Below, one piece after another: positions 1 to 9,479 of a stretch of 64,000 nt of DNA; the stretch's first letter is position 1, and the number at the start of each line of letters is the position of its first letter. The stretch spans positions 4,099,901-4,163,900 of the forward strand of contig NZ_KB900388.1 in assembly GCF_000378825.1 (NCBI RefSeq), written 5' to 3'. A model generated the notes under the pieces. It made no database searches. It was not told the origin of the DNA and worked only from the letters and a program-made list of their open reading frames with translations. The stretch comes from Salinispora vitiensis. Lineage in GTDB: Bacteria > Actinomycetota > Actinomycetes > Mycobacteriales > Micromonosporaceae. Both the position numbers and the translations under genes were made by a program.

Positions 1-863
1 GTGACTGCTGGGGGGCCGAGGGTTGGTGGTGTGGTGACGGTGCCTCCGGCGAGTCCGATGCCGTCGGTCGGCTCGAGCGGGGAGGGCGTTGTCGCGTCGG
101 GGCGGGGGAGTAGTTCTGGTCGGTCCCCGGGCACGGTCGCTCCGGATGGCCCCGTCCCGATCGAGGTGTTCGGCAGCATGGGCGGCGAGAGCTGCCCGTC
201 AAATGTACCGTGGAGTTCCTTTGGCCCTTTGTATCTGCCGCCGCGTTGGATGTTGGTGTGGGCGACGTCGACGTACAGCTCGGCTAGCGGCTTGACGATG
301 TTTTTCGCGCGCTCATGGAACTCTTTTGTGACCTGCTCGTACGTCTTGCCGTTGTTCAAGCCAAACAAGTCGCCGGCTTGAATGCCTTTGTCTGCCTCAC
401 GGATGTGGTATTGGCGTTTCTGCTCGGCGACGTAGCTCTGCCAGAGCTCGTCCATTTCCCGTCGGGTCTTGGTGATCGTGTAGCCGACCTGTTCCAGACC
501 GCGGGCGTGTCTTTCGGCGACCTCGGTCCACTCGTCCAGTGAGTAGAGGGCTGCGCCTACCCTGCTCATGAAGTATTGGCCCGCGGGTGAGTGCCATCTC
601 GCTGCCAGCCCGTCGGCGTGCCGTTTCAGGTTTTCCCGGGTGGCCTGTAGCAGGGTGCTGGTGCGGCGCCATGCCTCGGCGAGGGCGAGGGTGCGTTCGT
701 CGCTCTCGCCGTGGACAAGCGTCCGCATCTGTTCGATGTCGACCGCGTCCCAGGGGGTGGGGGTGTAGTCCGCGGTCGGGTTGTCGACGTAGTCGTCGTT
801 GCGATCGGAGCCGTGCCGATGGTGTAGTGGGGTCGGTCTCCACTCGTAGTACTGCTCTGTCAT
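1..863 (-). CDS. WXG-like Type VII secretion-associated protein, 3' end cut by window edge
   Basis: Reading leftward from ATG at 863 there are 287 codons with no stop, so the gene is real and runs off the left edge. The N-terminal part is helical and polar, with a W-H-S-P-A-G stretch near residue 90 that resembles the W-x-G turn of WXG100 proteins. The visible C-terminal part, from about residue 220, is rich in Pro, Thr and Gly. It lies downstream of a small unknown gene and eccC on the same strand, so it is probably a secreted T7SS substrate or a structural partner. The family is inferred from motif and context only; the missing 3' end could hold a toxin or effector domain. Confidence 0.6.
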   Translation of the reverse strand, partial: MTEQYYEWRPTPLHHRHGSDRNDDYVDNPTADYTPTPWDAVDIEQMRTLVHGESDERTLALAEAWRRTSTLLQATRENLKRHADGLAARWHSPAGQYFMSRVGAALYSLDEWTEVAERHARGLEQVGYTITKTRREMDELWQSYVAEQKRQYHIREADKGIQAGDLFGLNNGKTYEQVTKEFHERAKNIVKPLAELYVDVAHTNIQRGGRYKGPKELHGTFDGQLSPPMLPNTSIGTGPSGATVPGDRPELLPRPDATTPSPLEPTDGIGLAGGTVTTPPTLGPPAV

Positions 864-898
864 CCCCGCTCCTCAGCTCTGTGTCCCGTCCGCACCGA

Positions 899-1366
899 TC
901 AGGCCCGTGGATCAACCGCGGGCGGAGCCACCGCATGGTCGCCCTGCTGCCAGGCGCTGCCGAGCGTTGGCTGCTCCTCAACGCCTTGGAAGGCGTTAAA
1001 GACGTCGTCGTTGGTCGCCGCGGTGAGGGCGTCTTCGGTGAGGTAGTCGTTGGAGATGCTCTTGGCGACCGTGCTGAGGGAAGCCAGTCCCAGCGCCGCC
1101 TCTCCGAGGAGCTGATCTATCGCCAGGCGGCTGTATTCGTGTCTGGCCTGAAAGTACTGGCCCTCCTGCAGCCCGCCCTCACCGAACGGTGCCGGTTCGT
1201 GGAGTGTCGGACGCACGCCATGCTCATAGCTGGGTGTGAAGTTCACGTTCAGCTCGTCCATGATCGCAGCTGCGAAGTCGTCGAGCTGCTGAATGTCGAC
1301 GTCAACACGTTCGCCAGTGAGCCAGTCGTTGTTGCTTGCTGGGCCGGGGCCCGGTTCATAGCCCAT
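899..1366 (-). CDS. small hypothetical protein of the Type VII secretion locus
   Basis: A 155-residue acidic protein with no signal peptide or membrane segment. The middle has alternating helical stretches rich in Ala, Leu, Asp and Glu, and the C-terminus is Pro/Ala-rich. It sits between eccC (152 bp upstream) and the WXG-like gene (35 bp downstream), all leftward, so co-expression is likely. I do not recognise a family. Size, composition and position suggest a chaperone-like or WXG100-related partner of the next gene. The start is ATG at 1366, behind a purine-rich GGGGGAGAGAG stretch on the coding strand. Confidence 0.6.
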   Translation of the reverse strand: MGYEPGPGPASNNDWLTGERVDVDIQQLDDFAAAIMDELNVNFTPSYEHGVRPTLHEPAPFGEGGLQEGQYFQARHEYSRLAIDQLLGEAALGLASLSTVAKSISNDYLTEDALTAATNDDVFNAFQGVEEQPTLGSAWQQGDHAVAPPAVDPRA

Positions 1367-1518
1367 CTCTCTCCCCCGATCGCTCGCCGTCAGTGGCGCA
1401 CTTGATCCAATCAGCTATCTGTTTTATTGGGATGTGTCCAAATTGCACTAATTTGCAGCCGTGAGCTGAGAATCCACTCTGGTAGAGCATAGCGTCATCG
1501 CGCAACCCCGCCGGGTGC

Positions 1519-4500
1519 TCACGTCCGGGACGGAAGGTTCACCAACTGCACCAGACGGGTGCCCTCCCGCCGGGTGACCAGCCAGCCCCGACCGGGTGGC
1601 AGCGGCCCGGGACGGACGTTGCCGAGGAGCACCCCCTCATCTCGGTTGCCGGACATCACGATGCCCGGGGTGCTGATCTCCCGCAGCCGCATCAGCACCG
1701 GCTCGTAGAGGGCCCGGCTCGCGCCACCGGTGCGCCGGGCGACGATCAGGTGTAGACCGACGTCCCGGGCCTGCGGCAGGAACTCCAGCAGCGGCGTCAA
1801 CGGATTGCTGCCCACCCCCGTCACCAGGTCATAGTCGTCAACCAGGATGTAGAGGTCGGGCCCCTTCCACCAACTGCGGGCGCGGAGCTGCTCGGGCGTC
1901 AGGTCGGCCGGGGGCAGCCGGTCCCGCATCACGGCCGCGACCTCGGCGATGTAGCTCTCGGTGAGCTGCGCCGACGACCCGTACCCGACCAGGTGTTCGG
2001 TGGTGATGTCGCCGAGCATGCTGCGGCGGTAGTCCACCAGCACCAACCGTGCCTCGTTCGGCTCGTGGCGGTCGACGATCGACTGGGCCAGTGACCGCAG
2101 GAAGGTGCTCTTACCGGACTCCCCGTCACCGAAGAGCAAAAAGTGCGGGTCGGCGGCGAAGTCCAGGTGCACCGGCTGGAGATCCACCTCGGCGAGACCA
2201 ATCGGCAAGCCGGGCCGGCCGGTGGACGGCAGGCTGCCGTACGGGATCACCGGGGGGAGCAGTCGGATCGGCGGAGCTCCCGGTCCCTCCCAGGCGGCGG
2301 CGAGGTCGTTGATCAGCTTGCGGGCTCCCTCGGGGAGGCTCTCCGGCTCCTGGGCGCCGTCGGCGCGAGGCAGCGCGGCGAGGAAGTGCTGACCGTCGGG
2401 GTCGATGCCCCGACCGGGAGACTTCTCCGGCACGTTGACCGCGGCGCGACGGTCCAGCATGGAATCAGAGGCATCCGCCAGCCAGAGTTCCAGCCGGGTG
2501 CCGAAGACGTCCCGGATCGCCGGGCGCAGGTCCATCCAACGTCCGGCGGTGACGATCAGGTGGATGCCGAAGGAGAGCCCGCGGTTGGCGATGTCACTGA
2601 TCGCCGGCTCCAGGTCCTCGAACTCGGTCCGGATGGTGGACCAGCCGTCGATGACGAGGAAGACATCGCCGAACGGGTCATCGGTGTGCTCACCCTGTCG
2701 GCGGGCCCGCCGGTACGCGGCCATCGAGTCCACCCTGCGCTCACCGAACCGCCGCTCCCGCATGCCCATCAGCAGCTGCAGCTCGGCGATCGTCCGCCGG
2801 ACCAAACTGGCGTCGAGCCGGGTCGCCACCGCGCCGACGTGCGGCAGGTCACGCAGGGAGGAGAGCGCGTTGCTGGCCAGGTCGAGGCAGTAGACCTGTG
2901 CCTCACGTGGGGTGTGGGTCAGCGCCAGCGAAGTGATGATCGTACGCAGCATGGTGCTCTTGCCGCTCTGCGGACCACCCACGATCACCGCGTGGCCGGC
3001 GGCGCCCGCCAGGTCAAACCAGAGCACGTCCCGACGCTGCTCGAACGGCTTGTCGATGATGCCGGTGGCCACCTGGAGCTCGCCCACCAGATCGGCCTGC
3101 GCCACCGTCACGCCCCGGTCCGGGTCTGCGGTCAGCGGTGGCAGGAGCTGATCCAGCGTCGGCGGCTCCGCGAGCGGGGGCAGCCACACCTGGTGGGCCG
3201 GCGTACCCTGGCCGGTCAACCGGTTGACCAGAATGTCCAGCAGGCTGTCGCCACCGACGGCGGTCGTGTTCTCCGGCTCCGGCGTCACTTCCTTCTCGGG
3301 CGGTGTCACCGGTGGTGCGGCATAGCTGGTGTTGTATTCCAACACCCGCGTCTCGCCCCCGCCAGCGGCCGCCGCCGCCGTCTCACTGCGGTAGGTACCG
3401 GAGACATATGAGGCCTTGAACCGGACCAGCGGTTCGGTGCCGAAGCGCAGGTAGCCGTGGCCCGGTGCGTTGGGCAACTCGTACGCGTCGGCAGTGCCCA
3501 GCACCACCCGGCTCTCCATGGCGGAGAAGGTCCGCAACCCGATCCGGTACGACAGGTGGTTGTCCAGGCCGCGCAGCCGGCCCTCCTCCAACTTCTGGGT
3601 GGCCAGCAACAGGTGAACACCGAGCGACCGGCCAACTCGACCGATTTGCACGAACAAGTCGATGAAGTCCGGCTTTACCGTGAGTAGTTCGGAGAACTCG
3701 TCGCAGACGATGAGCAGGCTCGGCAGGGGAGCCAGGGGTGCCCCCGCGGCCCGGGCCTTCTCGTAGTCGCGCTGCGAGGCGTAGTTGCCGGCGGCGCGCA
3801 GCAACTCCTGCCGGCGCAGCAGCTCACCGCTGATTGCGCCGGCCATCCGGTCCACCAGTGGTAGCGCGTCCGCGAGGTTGGTGATGACCGCGCTGGTGTG
3901 CGGGAGGGCGTCCAGCCGGGTGAAGGTCGCGCCGCCCTTGAAGTCGACCAGGACGAAGTTCAGGCTCTCCGAGCTGTGCGTGACGGCGAGCGCCAGCACC
4001 AGCGTACGGAGCAGCTCGGACTTGCCGGAGCCGGTGGCGCCGATCAGGAGGCCGTGCGGGCCCATGCCGTCCTGCGCGGACTCCTTGATGTCGAGGTCCA
4101 CCGGACCGCCGTCGGTGCCCGCACCGATCGGCACCCGCAGCCGGTCCCGGTTCGGCCGCGGCTGCCAGGCCGCCGCCAGGTCGAACTCGTACGGGTCGCC
4201 GATGTTGAGCAGCTCGGGCAGGCCCAGCTCGGCGGCGACCGAATCGTCGCTGCCCTGGGACATGGCCGAGAGGCGCAGCGGAGCCATCTGCATGGCGAGT
4301 GTCTCGATCTCCGCGAGCTGGCAGTCGTCGGCGCGACCCATCTCCATGACGCCGTCCACAGTCGTACCGACGAGCTTCTGGTCGGCGTCAACCTCGAGCA
4401 CCAGCCGGGACCGGTCCAGCAGCCGCGGTGCCGGGTTGGAGAGGTCGAGCAGGGTCACCCCGTCCACCCCGCCATCGGTCATCAGGTGTTCCGAACCAGC

Positions 4501-5484
4501 CGTGCTGCCGCCGTCGATAACTACCAGGATGTGCGGCCCATCCTGCTGGGACATCGCACCGGTGGGGTTGTATCGGGGTCGGTTGGCCAGCACGTCGTCG
4601 AGCATTTCCTCCAGCCCTTTGGCCGAGGGCGCGACGAGCCGCAGCTGACCCAACGCATCCGTACGGTTGGGGTGCAGCCCGTGCGGCAGCCACTTCGTCC
4701 ACTCCCATTCCGCACGCCGATCGGTGCCGACGCAGATCGCCACGAGCAGGTCGTCCGGGGCGTGAAAGGCAGTGGCCTGGGCGAGGATCGAACGGACCAG
4801 CCCCCGCGCGGCCTCCTCATCCCCCCGCAGGTGCACCTGGGAGAAGCCGCTGAGAAGCATCGCCACCGGCAGATCCGGCACCTCGCTGTAGGTCGTCAGG
4901 AAGCGGCGCAGCGCCAGGGCGCACAACGGCTCCAGTTGTTCCAAACTTGACGGCGGCGGGGGAACCAGGGGAGTGGCCAGTTCCTGCGGGCCGAGCCCGA
5001 TTCGTACGGTCGAGAAATCGGGGTCACCGCGTCGGCGCTCCCACAACCGCGGGCCGACCGGTACGGACCAGAGCGCACTTGGTGCCGGATGCCGGTAGAA
5101 CATGGATTCCCGCTGGCCCCGGATGGCTTTGAGTACCCGACGACGCTGCCGCGACAGGTGCGTCATGTACTCGCGTCGCCGCTGCAGCATTTCCTGCTTA
5201 CTCGGACCGCCGGAGTTGTTGGCGGCTTGGGAGGCGAGCATCCCGATCGCGGAGAGGCCGAAGAGACCCCCGGTAACGTAGCGGAGGGTGTTGCCGCCGC
5301 CTTGACTGGCGAACATCAACGCCATCGCGAACGAACCGGCGAGCATTGGCAGCACCATCAGCATCTGCCCCCAGCTGCGTCCACCGGGCGGTGGCACCTC
5401 CGGCGGCGCCTCCAGCACGATCTCGCCGAACGGGTACTCCGGCTCCGGCTGCCGAGCCGGGCGTTTCACAACGACGGTACTCAC
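1519..5484 (-). CDS. eccC: Type VII secretion ATPase EccC
   Basis: At 1321 residues this matches the usual length of single-chain EccC proteins. Two hydrophobic N-terminal segments (about residues 40-90) anchor it in the membrane. Three FtsK/SpoIIIE-type ATPase domains follow, with Walker A motifs GATGSGKS near residue 480, GGPQSGKS near 840 and GDGESGKS near 1120; the first domain has a Walker B LIVCDE. EccC is the motor that recognises WXG100 substrates and drives export. The start is GTG at 5484 behind GGGGAGG. It is divergent from eccD with an 88 bp shared promoter region. Confidence 0.95.
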   Translation of the reverse strand: MSTVVVKRPARQPEPEYPFGEIVLEAPPEVPPPGGRSWGQMLMVLPMLAGSFAMALMFASQGGGNTLRYVTGGLFGLSAIGMLASQAANNSGGPSKQEMLQRRREYMTHLSRQRRRVLKAIRGQRESMFYRHPAPSALWSVPVGPRLWERRRGDPDFSTVRIGLGPQELATPLVPPPPSSLEQLEPLCALALRRFLTTYSEVPDLPVAMLLSGFSQVHLRGDEEAARGLVRSILAQATAFHAPDDLLVAICVGTDRRAEWEWTKWLPHGLHPNRTDALGQLRLVAPSAKGLEEMLDDVLANRPRYNPTGAMSQQDGPHILVVIDGGSTAGSEHLMTDGGVDGVTLLDLSNPAPRLLDRSRLVLEVDADQKLVGTTVDGVMEMGRADDCQLAEIETLAMQMAPLRLSAMSQGSDDSVAAELGLPELLNIGDPYEFDLAAAWQPRPNRDRLRVPIGAGTDGGPVDLDIKESAQDGMGPHGLLIGATGSGKSELLRTLVLALAVTHSSESLNFVLVDFKGGATFTRLDALPHTSAVITNLADALPLVDRMAGAISGELLRRQELLRAAGNYASQRDYEKARAAGAPLAPLPSLLIVCDEFSELLTVKPDFIDLFVQIGRVGRSLGVHLLLATQKLEEGRLRGLDNHLSYRIGLRTFSAMESRVVLGTADAYELPNAPGHGYLRFGTEPLVRFKASYVSGTYRSETAAAAAGGGETRVLEYNTSYAAPPVTPPEKEVTPEPENTTAVGGDSLLDILVNRLTGQGTPAHQVWLPPLAEPPTLDQLLPPLTADPDRGVTVAQADLVGELQVATGIIDKPFEQRRDVLWFDLAGAAGHAVIVGGPQSGKSTMLRTIITSLALTHTPREAQVYCLDLASNALSSLRDLPHVGAVATRLDASLVRRTIAELQLLMGMRERRFGERRVDSMAAYRRARRQGEHTDDPFGDVFLVIDGWSTIRTEFEDLEPAISDIANRGLSFGIHLIVTAGRWMDLRPAIRDVFGTRLELWLADASDSMLDRRAAVNVPEKSPGRGIDPDGQHFLAALPRADGAQEPESLPEGARKLINDLAAAWEGPGAPPIRLLPPVIPYGSLPSTGRPGLPIGLAEVDLQPVHLDFAADPHFLLFGDGESGKSTFLRSLAQSIVDRHEPNEARLVLVDYRRSMLGDITTEHLVGYGSSAQLTESYIAEVAAVMRDRLPPADLTPEQLRARSWWKGPDLYILVDDYDLVTGVGSNPLTPLLEFLPQARDVGLHLIVARRTGGASRALYEPVLMRLREISTPGIVMSGNRDEGVLLGNVRPGPLPPGRGWLVTRREGTRLVQLVNLPSRT

Positions 5485-5572
5485 GTATCAGACCTCCCCG
5501 TTGATGCCTGGACTCGACCTAACCGAACCGGTGCCCACGCCACCGGCACATGGTAGGTAGCCTCTTCTCGTC

Positions 5573-7009
5573 ATGACAGCCGCGGGCCCATCGGCCCGCT
5601 CCTCGTCGGAGGAAGCGTCAGTGGTTACCCAGGTCGGAACCGGACTCGCGCGCATCGCCATCGTTACCCCAAACCGGCGACTAGACATAGCCCTACCAGA
5701 GCATTTACCGCTGGTCGGAATGCTTCCTGCGGTGTTACGGCAGGCAGAGGAGCATCCGTCCGACGGAACGGCTCACGGCGGTTGGGGGCTGCGCCGTACC
5801 GATGGCTCGCTCATTGATCTCAATCGTACGTTGGCCGCACAGAACATTCGCGACGGGGAGACGCTGCACCTTGGGCCCCGCCGTACCGAGTGGCCAGAGT
5901 TGGCGTACGACGATCTGATGGAAGCTGTCGCGTCCGGCGCGCGGCGTCGTGGAATCGCCTGGAATCCAGTCGCGACCAGACTGACCGGCCTGATCGTCGC
6001 CGGTGCTCTGCTATTGATCGGTCTGGCCGTCATCATCGGCTCGAACGAGCCTGGCTGGCTCGGCGGTGTGATTGCCCTCGGTGCTGCCGCCGGGCTGCTG
6101 CTGGCCGGGATCATGCTCTCCCGGGCGATGGCCGACTCACTCGCCGGGGCGGTGCTGGCCGCCGCCAGCCTGCCCTACGCCTTCGTCGGCGGGATTCTGG
6201 TGATCGGAGCCGGGGAGTCCGTCTGGGCGCTCGGTGCCCCACATGTGCTGCTCGGCTCTGCCGTTCTACTCCTCTCCGGCCTCATCGGAATTCTTGGCGT
6301 CGGTGATGCCGCCCGGGTCTTCGTCGCGGCGATCTACACCGGGTTCTGGGGAATGCTCGGTGGGTTGCTCGCCCTTAGCTCGATAGACGCGGTGCAGGGC
6401 GCGGCGATCGTGGTGAGCGGGGTGACCCTGCTGCTGCCGGCGGTGCCGCTGCTCGCGGTGCGGCTGGGAAAGCTGCCGATGCCGGCGCTGCCCAGGAACG
6501 CCCAGGACCTGCTGCGCGACGAGCCGCAACCTCCGCGGGAGGCGGTGTACCAGGCGACGGCCCGCGCGGACGAGGTGCTCACCGGCATGATCTTCGGCTC
6601 GATCGTGGTCACCCTCGGTTGCCTGACTGTGTTGACCGGATCGGGGTCGGTAGCCGCGCTGGTGCTCGCCGGAATCGTCTCCCTCGGCTACCTGCTGCGG
6701 GCCCGGCTGATGCCCACCGTCCGGCATCGGGTGCCGATGCTCGCCGGCGGGCTCGTCGGGCTCGCCCTGCTGTCCCTGATCGGCGCGGCCGATGCCGGAC
6801 CGGCGGTACGGGTGTTGACGGCGTTGCCGTTGGCGATGGTTGCGGCTGGGATCTCGGTCAGCGCCGGGCTTACGTACAGCCGACGGCCCCCGTCGCCCCG
6901 GCTGGCCCGGTTCGGCGACTTCCTCGACGTGGTGCTGCAGCTCGCGGTGCTGCCGGTGGCGTGCGGGGTGATGGGTCTGTACGGGTTCATGCGGGCGTTG
7001 AACGGCTGA
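5573..7009 (+). CDS. eccD: Type VII secretion integral membrane channel protein EccD
   Basis: A 478-residue protein with a soluble N-terminal domain (about residues 20-110) of the ubiquitin-like EccD type, including a conserved hydrophobic RIAIVTPNRRLDIALP start. About eleven hydrophobic helices follow, as expected for EccD. Family knowledge places EccD as the multi-spanning dimer that forms much of the T7SS inner-membrane pore. It opens a rightward operon, eccD-eccB-esx-esx. ATG at 5573 lacks a clear Shine-Dalgarno site, so a leaderless transcript or an internal start near residue 13 (a Val codon) is possible. Confidence 0.92.
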   Translation: MTAAGPSARSSSEEASVVTQVGTGLARIAIVTPNRRLDIALPEHLPLVGMLPAVLRQAEEHPSDGTAHGGWGLRRTDGSLIDLNRTLAAQNIRDGETLHLGPRRTEWPELAYDDLMEAVASGARRRGIAWNPVATRLTGLIVAGALLLIGLAVIIGSNEPGWLGGVIALGAAAGLLLAGIMLSRAMADSLAGAVLAAASLPYAFVGGILVIGAGESVWALGAPHVLLGSAVLLLSGLIGILGVGDAARVFVAAIYTGFWGMLGGLLALSSIDAVQGAAIVVSGVTLLLPAVPLLAVRLGKLPMPALPRNAQDLLRDEPQPPREAVYQATARADEVLTGMIFGSIVVTLGCLTVLTGSGSVAALVLAGIVSLGYLLRARLMPTVRHRVPMLAGGLVGLALLSLIGAADAGPAVRVLTALPLAMVAAGISVSAGLTYSRRPPSPRLARFGDFLDVVLQLAVLPVACGVMGLYGFMRALNG

Positions 7010-7144
7010 CCGGTCGGCCAGCCACCGGCCGGTGGAGTGGGAAGAACCGGCCGGGCACCGGGCCCACGGCTGCCGTTGCGGTGCCTATCGTAGGCATCGC
7101 GGTTCGGTTCTAGCTGTGCCGACCGTACGCAAGGGGAGGGTGCC

Positions 7145-8590
7145 ATGTCTTCGCGGCGGGACCAGGTCCAGTCGTATCAGTTTTTCGTCCAGCGGATGAC
7201 CTCCGCGCTCGTTGCCCGGGAGCCTGATCCGGACGCCGCACCGTTTCGGCGGCTCGGCGGGGCCGGCTTCGCGAGCATCATGGTGGCGGTGCTCTGTCTC
7301 GCCGCGGTGGGTGTCTACGGGATCCTGCGTCCCGGCGGCGCTACAACGTGGAAAGAGTCGGGAAGGGTCATTCTGGAAAAAGAGACCGGTACGCGGTACA
7401 TCTACCGCGAGAGTCGCCTGTATCCGGTGATCAACTACTCGTCCGCACTGCTGGCGTTGGGCTCGGCTGCGGACACCGTCTCTGTTTCCCGAAACTCGTT
7501 GGTTGGCACGCCGCGCGGCACCCCCATCGGCATCCGGGACGCCCCCGACGCGCTGCCGGACTCGGAGCGGCTTCTCGCCGGGCCGTGGACGCTCTGCACC
7601 CAGCCGGTTCGCGACTCGGCCGGTGCGGACGTCGCCACCACCGTGCTGACCGTCGGGGCAGCACCCGGTGACGGGCGGGAGTTCGGCGAGATGGCACTTC
7701 TGGTTCGCGACACCACGACCAACCAACTGCATCTGATCTGGCGGGACTACCGGTACGCGATCCAGGACGAGAACATCGTCCTGGAGGGACTGACGATGAC
7801 GACCGAGCGGCAGGTCGAGGTGGGCGGAGCCTGGTTGAACGCCCTACCCTCCGGTGAGCCGATCGGCATTCCGAACGTGGTTGGTCGGGGTGAGTCGTCC
7901 GACGCTCTGCCGAACACCCGGATCGGTCAGGTCATGGTGGTGGAGAGCCAGAGTGGCGGTCGTCAATACTACCTTGTGGAGCGCAATCAGTTGCGGCCGT
8001 TGACTCAGCTTGAAGCCGAGGTGCTGCTGGCTGACCCGGAGGCCACCCAGGCATATCCGAATGGGGCGGCGCCTGAGCCGATATCGCTCTCGGCCAGTGC
8101 CGCGGCGGCGGCACCCAAGGCGCCACCAGCGGCCGACGGGCCGCACCGCGCACCTGGGAACCGTCCCGAAATCATTCGGGAGGTTGGAGATCAGACGGCC
8201 GTTTGTGCCGCCTACCATTCGGGGCGAAGCGAGCCGACCCTGCTCCTGGATGGGCAGGTACAGCAGCTGCAGGAGCCAGTTCTGACTCCGGAGCAGAGCA
8301 CTGCGGGCATCCCACTCGCCGACCAGGTCGTAATCGAACCGGGGCACGGCGTCCTGGTTGAGGCTATGCCGGCACCCAACGCTGCAACGGGTGCGTTGAG
8401 TCTGGTGACCGACCTCGGCTACCGGTATTCACTTGCCTCAAGAGAGGTGGCGAATACTCTCGGCTATAGCGATGTGGAGCCCGTCGCACTACCAGCGAGC
8501 CTGGTTGACCGACTTCCGGCCGGTCCCGCACTTGATCCAACGGCGGCAAAGCAGGCCCTTGATCCATCCCAGCCGGAACTACCACAGTAG
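7145..8590 (+). CDS. eccB: Type VII secretion protein EccB
   Basis: A 481-residue protein with the EccB signature: a short cytosolic N-terminus (RRDQVQSYQFFVQRM), one transmembrane helix at about residues 40-60, then a long extracytoplasmic domain beginning with the conserved region around YRESRLYPVINYSSALL. EccB is a single-pass core component whose external domain is thought to act on the outer face of the secretion machine. The start ATG 7145 has a strong GGGGAGGG site. A weakly conserved Ala/Pro-rich linker lies around residues 315-345. Confidence 0.93.
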   Translation: MSSRRDQVQSYQFFVQRMTSALVAREPDPDAAPFRRLGGAGFASIMVAVLCLAAVGVYGILRPGGATTWKESGRVILEKETGTRYIYRESRLYPVINYSSALLALGSAADTVSVSRNSLVGTPRGTPIGIRDAPDALPDSERLLAGPWTLCTQPVRDSAGADVATTVLTVGAAPGDGREFGEMALLVRDTTTNQLHLIWRDYRYAIQDENIVLEGLTMTTERQVEVGGAWLNALPSGEPIGIPNVVGRGESSDALPNTRIGQVMVVESQSGGRQYYLVERNQLRPLTQLEAEVLLADPEATQAYPNGAAPEPISLSASAAAAAPKAPPAADGPHRAPGNRPEIIREVGDQTAVCAAYHSGRSEPTLLLDGQVQQLQEPVLTPEQSTAGIPLADQVVIEPGHGVLVEAMPAPNAATGALSLVTDLGYRYSLASREVANTLGYSDVEPVALPASLVDRLPAGPALDPTAAKQALDPSQPELPQ

Positions 8591-8661
8591 AGTTTCAGAT
8601 AGGATCAAAGCGGGCTGGCCTAGCGCGGGCTGGACATGACCCGTTACGGTTCGTATGGAAA

Positions 8662-8679
8662 GCGGTGCGAGCGCACCGC
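8662..8679 (+). promoter_or_regulatory. short hairpin between eccB and the first esx gene
   Basis: GCGGTGC and GCACCGC form a 7-bp stem with a GAGC loop in the 145 bp gap between eccB and the first WXG100 gene. There is no T-run after it. It could stabilise the esx messenger or mildly attenuate readthrough; the function is inferred from position only. Confidence 0.3.
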
Positions 8680-8735
8680 GACGAGGCCGCCTCCACCAAT
8701 GCGGGGCGATCGATGAGGACGGGGGTGACTCCACC

Positions 8736-9065
8736 ATGTCAATGAATACCGATACCGCCTTGATGGTGAAGACCGAGGGCGAGGTAAACGCCACGGCCGA
8801 TCGGCTCACCGGCAACCTGAACCAGCTGATGGACCAGCTAGCGCCGCTGTACGACCAGTGGAAGGGTGCTGGTGCCGGCTCGTTCCAGCAGGTGCGCCAG
8901 CGGTTCGACCAGGACATGGCGCGGTTGAACGTGGCGCTGCGGGCAATCGCTGAAGCAGTTGGGTCCTCCGGTAAGGCCTACGACGTCGCAGACGAAGAGA
9001 TCAAGTCTGAGATGGATTCCGCTGGCGCCACTGCCGGTCAGATCACCGCGGCACTGAAGCTCTGA
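8736..9065 (+). CDS. WXG100-family secreted protein (Esx-like, first of pair)
   Basis: A 109-residue all-helical protein with a central W-K-G turn (YDQWKGAGAGSF, about residue 45), the hallmark of ESAT-6/CFP-10-like substrates. It lacks a signal peptide, as expected for T7SS cargo. Family members form helical-hairpin heterodimers with the adjacent partner. The start is ATG 8736; an in-frame ATG at 8655 would add a non-helical tail unlike the family. It is followed 19 bp later by the second WXG100 gene. Confidence 0.93.
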   Translation: MSMNTDTALMVKTEGEVNATADRLTGNLNQLMDQLAPLYDQWKGAGAGSFQQVRQRFDQDMARLNVALRAIAEAVGSSGKAYDVADEEIKSEMDSAGATAGQITAALKL

Positions 9066-9084
9066 CGGGGGAGAAGGTTCGGAC

Positions 9085-9372
9085 ATGGAAATCCGGTACA
9101 ACTTCGCTGCCTTGGCCGCTTCGGCGGACAGCTGCGGCAGCAGCCTGAAAAACATGAACGGCGAGCTCGAAGGGCTCAAGTCCAGCATCGCGCCCCTGCT
9201 CGCGACCTGGGACGGTGACGCGCGCGAAGCGTACTTCCGTCGGCAGAGTGAGTGGGAGGCCGCGGCGAGCGACCTCCGCGAGCTGCTTAGCCGGATTGAG
9301 CGGGCGCTGCGCGAGTCGGCAGCCAGGATGCAGGCCCGTGAGGCCGCAAACCAGGCGAAGTTCGGCGGCTGA
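9085..9372 (+). CDS. WXG100-family secreted protein (Esx-like, second of pair)
   Basis: A 95-residue helical protein with a W-D-G turn (LLATWDGDARE) near residue 42. It is likely the heterodimer partner of the preceding Esx-like protein. The C-terminal half carries a Y-F-R-R-Q-S-E-W stretch close to the T7SS export motif YxxxD/E (Tyr and Glu spaced accordingly), consistent with recognition by EccC. A strong terminator hairpin lies 14 bp downstream, ending the operon. Confidence 0.93.
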   Translation: MEIRYNFAALAASADSCGSSLKNMNGELEGLKSSIAPLLATWDGDAREAYFRRQSEWEAAASDLRELLSRIERALRESAARMQAREAANQAKFGG

Positions 9373-9386
9373 TCTCGTCGGATGTT

Positions 9387-9417
9387 CCGATGGCCCGGCC
9401 TTGTGCCGGGCCATCGG
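9387..9417 (+). terminator. strong hairpin terminator after the esx pair
   Basis: A perfect 13-bp stem (CCGATGGCCCGGC paired with GCCGGGCCATCGG) around a CTTGT loop starts 14 bp after the second esx stop. There is no T-tract, as is common in high-GC actinobacteria. It also lies between the convergent esx operon and mycP and may stop both. Confidence 0.8.
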
Positions 9418-9479
9418 CGTTTCCACCTGGCTGGACGACGGGTCCGCCGGACCGCGTGGCAGTGGTGCCGGCCCGGTCG

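Noticed and set aside
397..981. 194-codon minus-strand frame near the left end
   Set aside because: It overlaps the WXG-like gene in another frame, and its translation is Arg-rich with no motif. The frame from 863 has better composition.
2143..3411. Long rightward open frame opposite eccC
   Set aside because: It is antisense to the well-supported ATPase gene, has Arg/Gly/Gln-rich low-complexity translation and no family motifs; typical of high-GC shadow frames.
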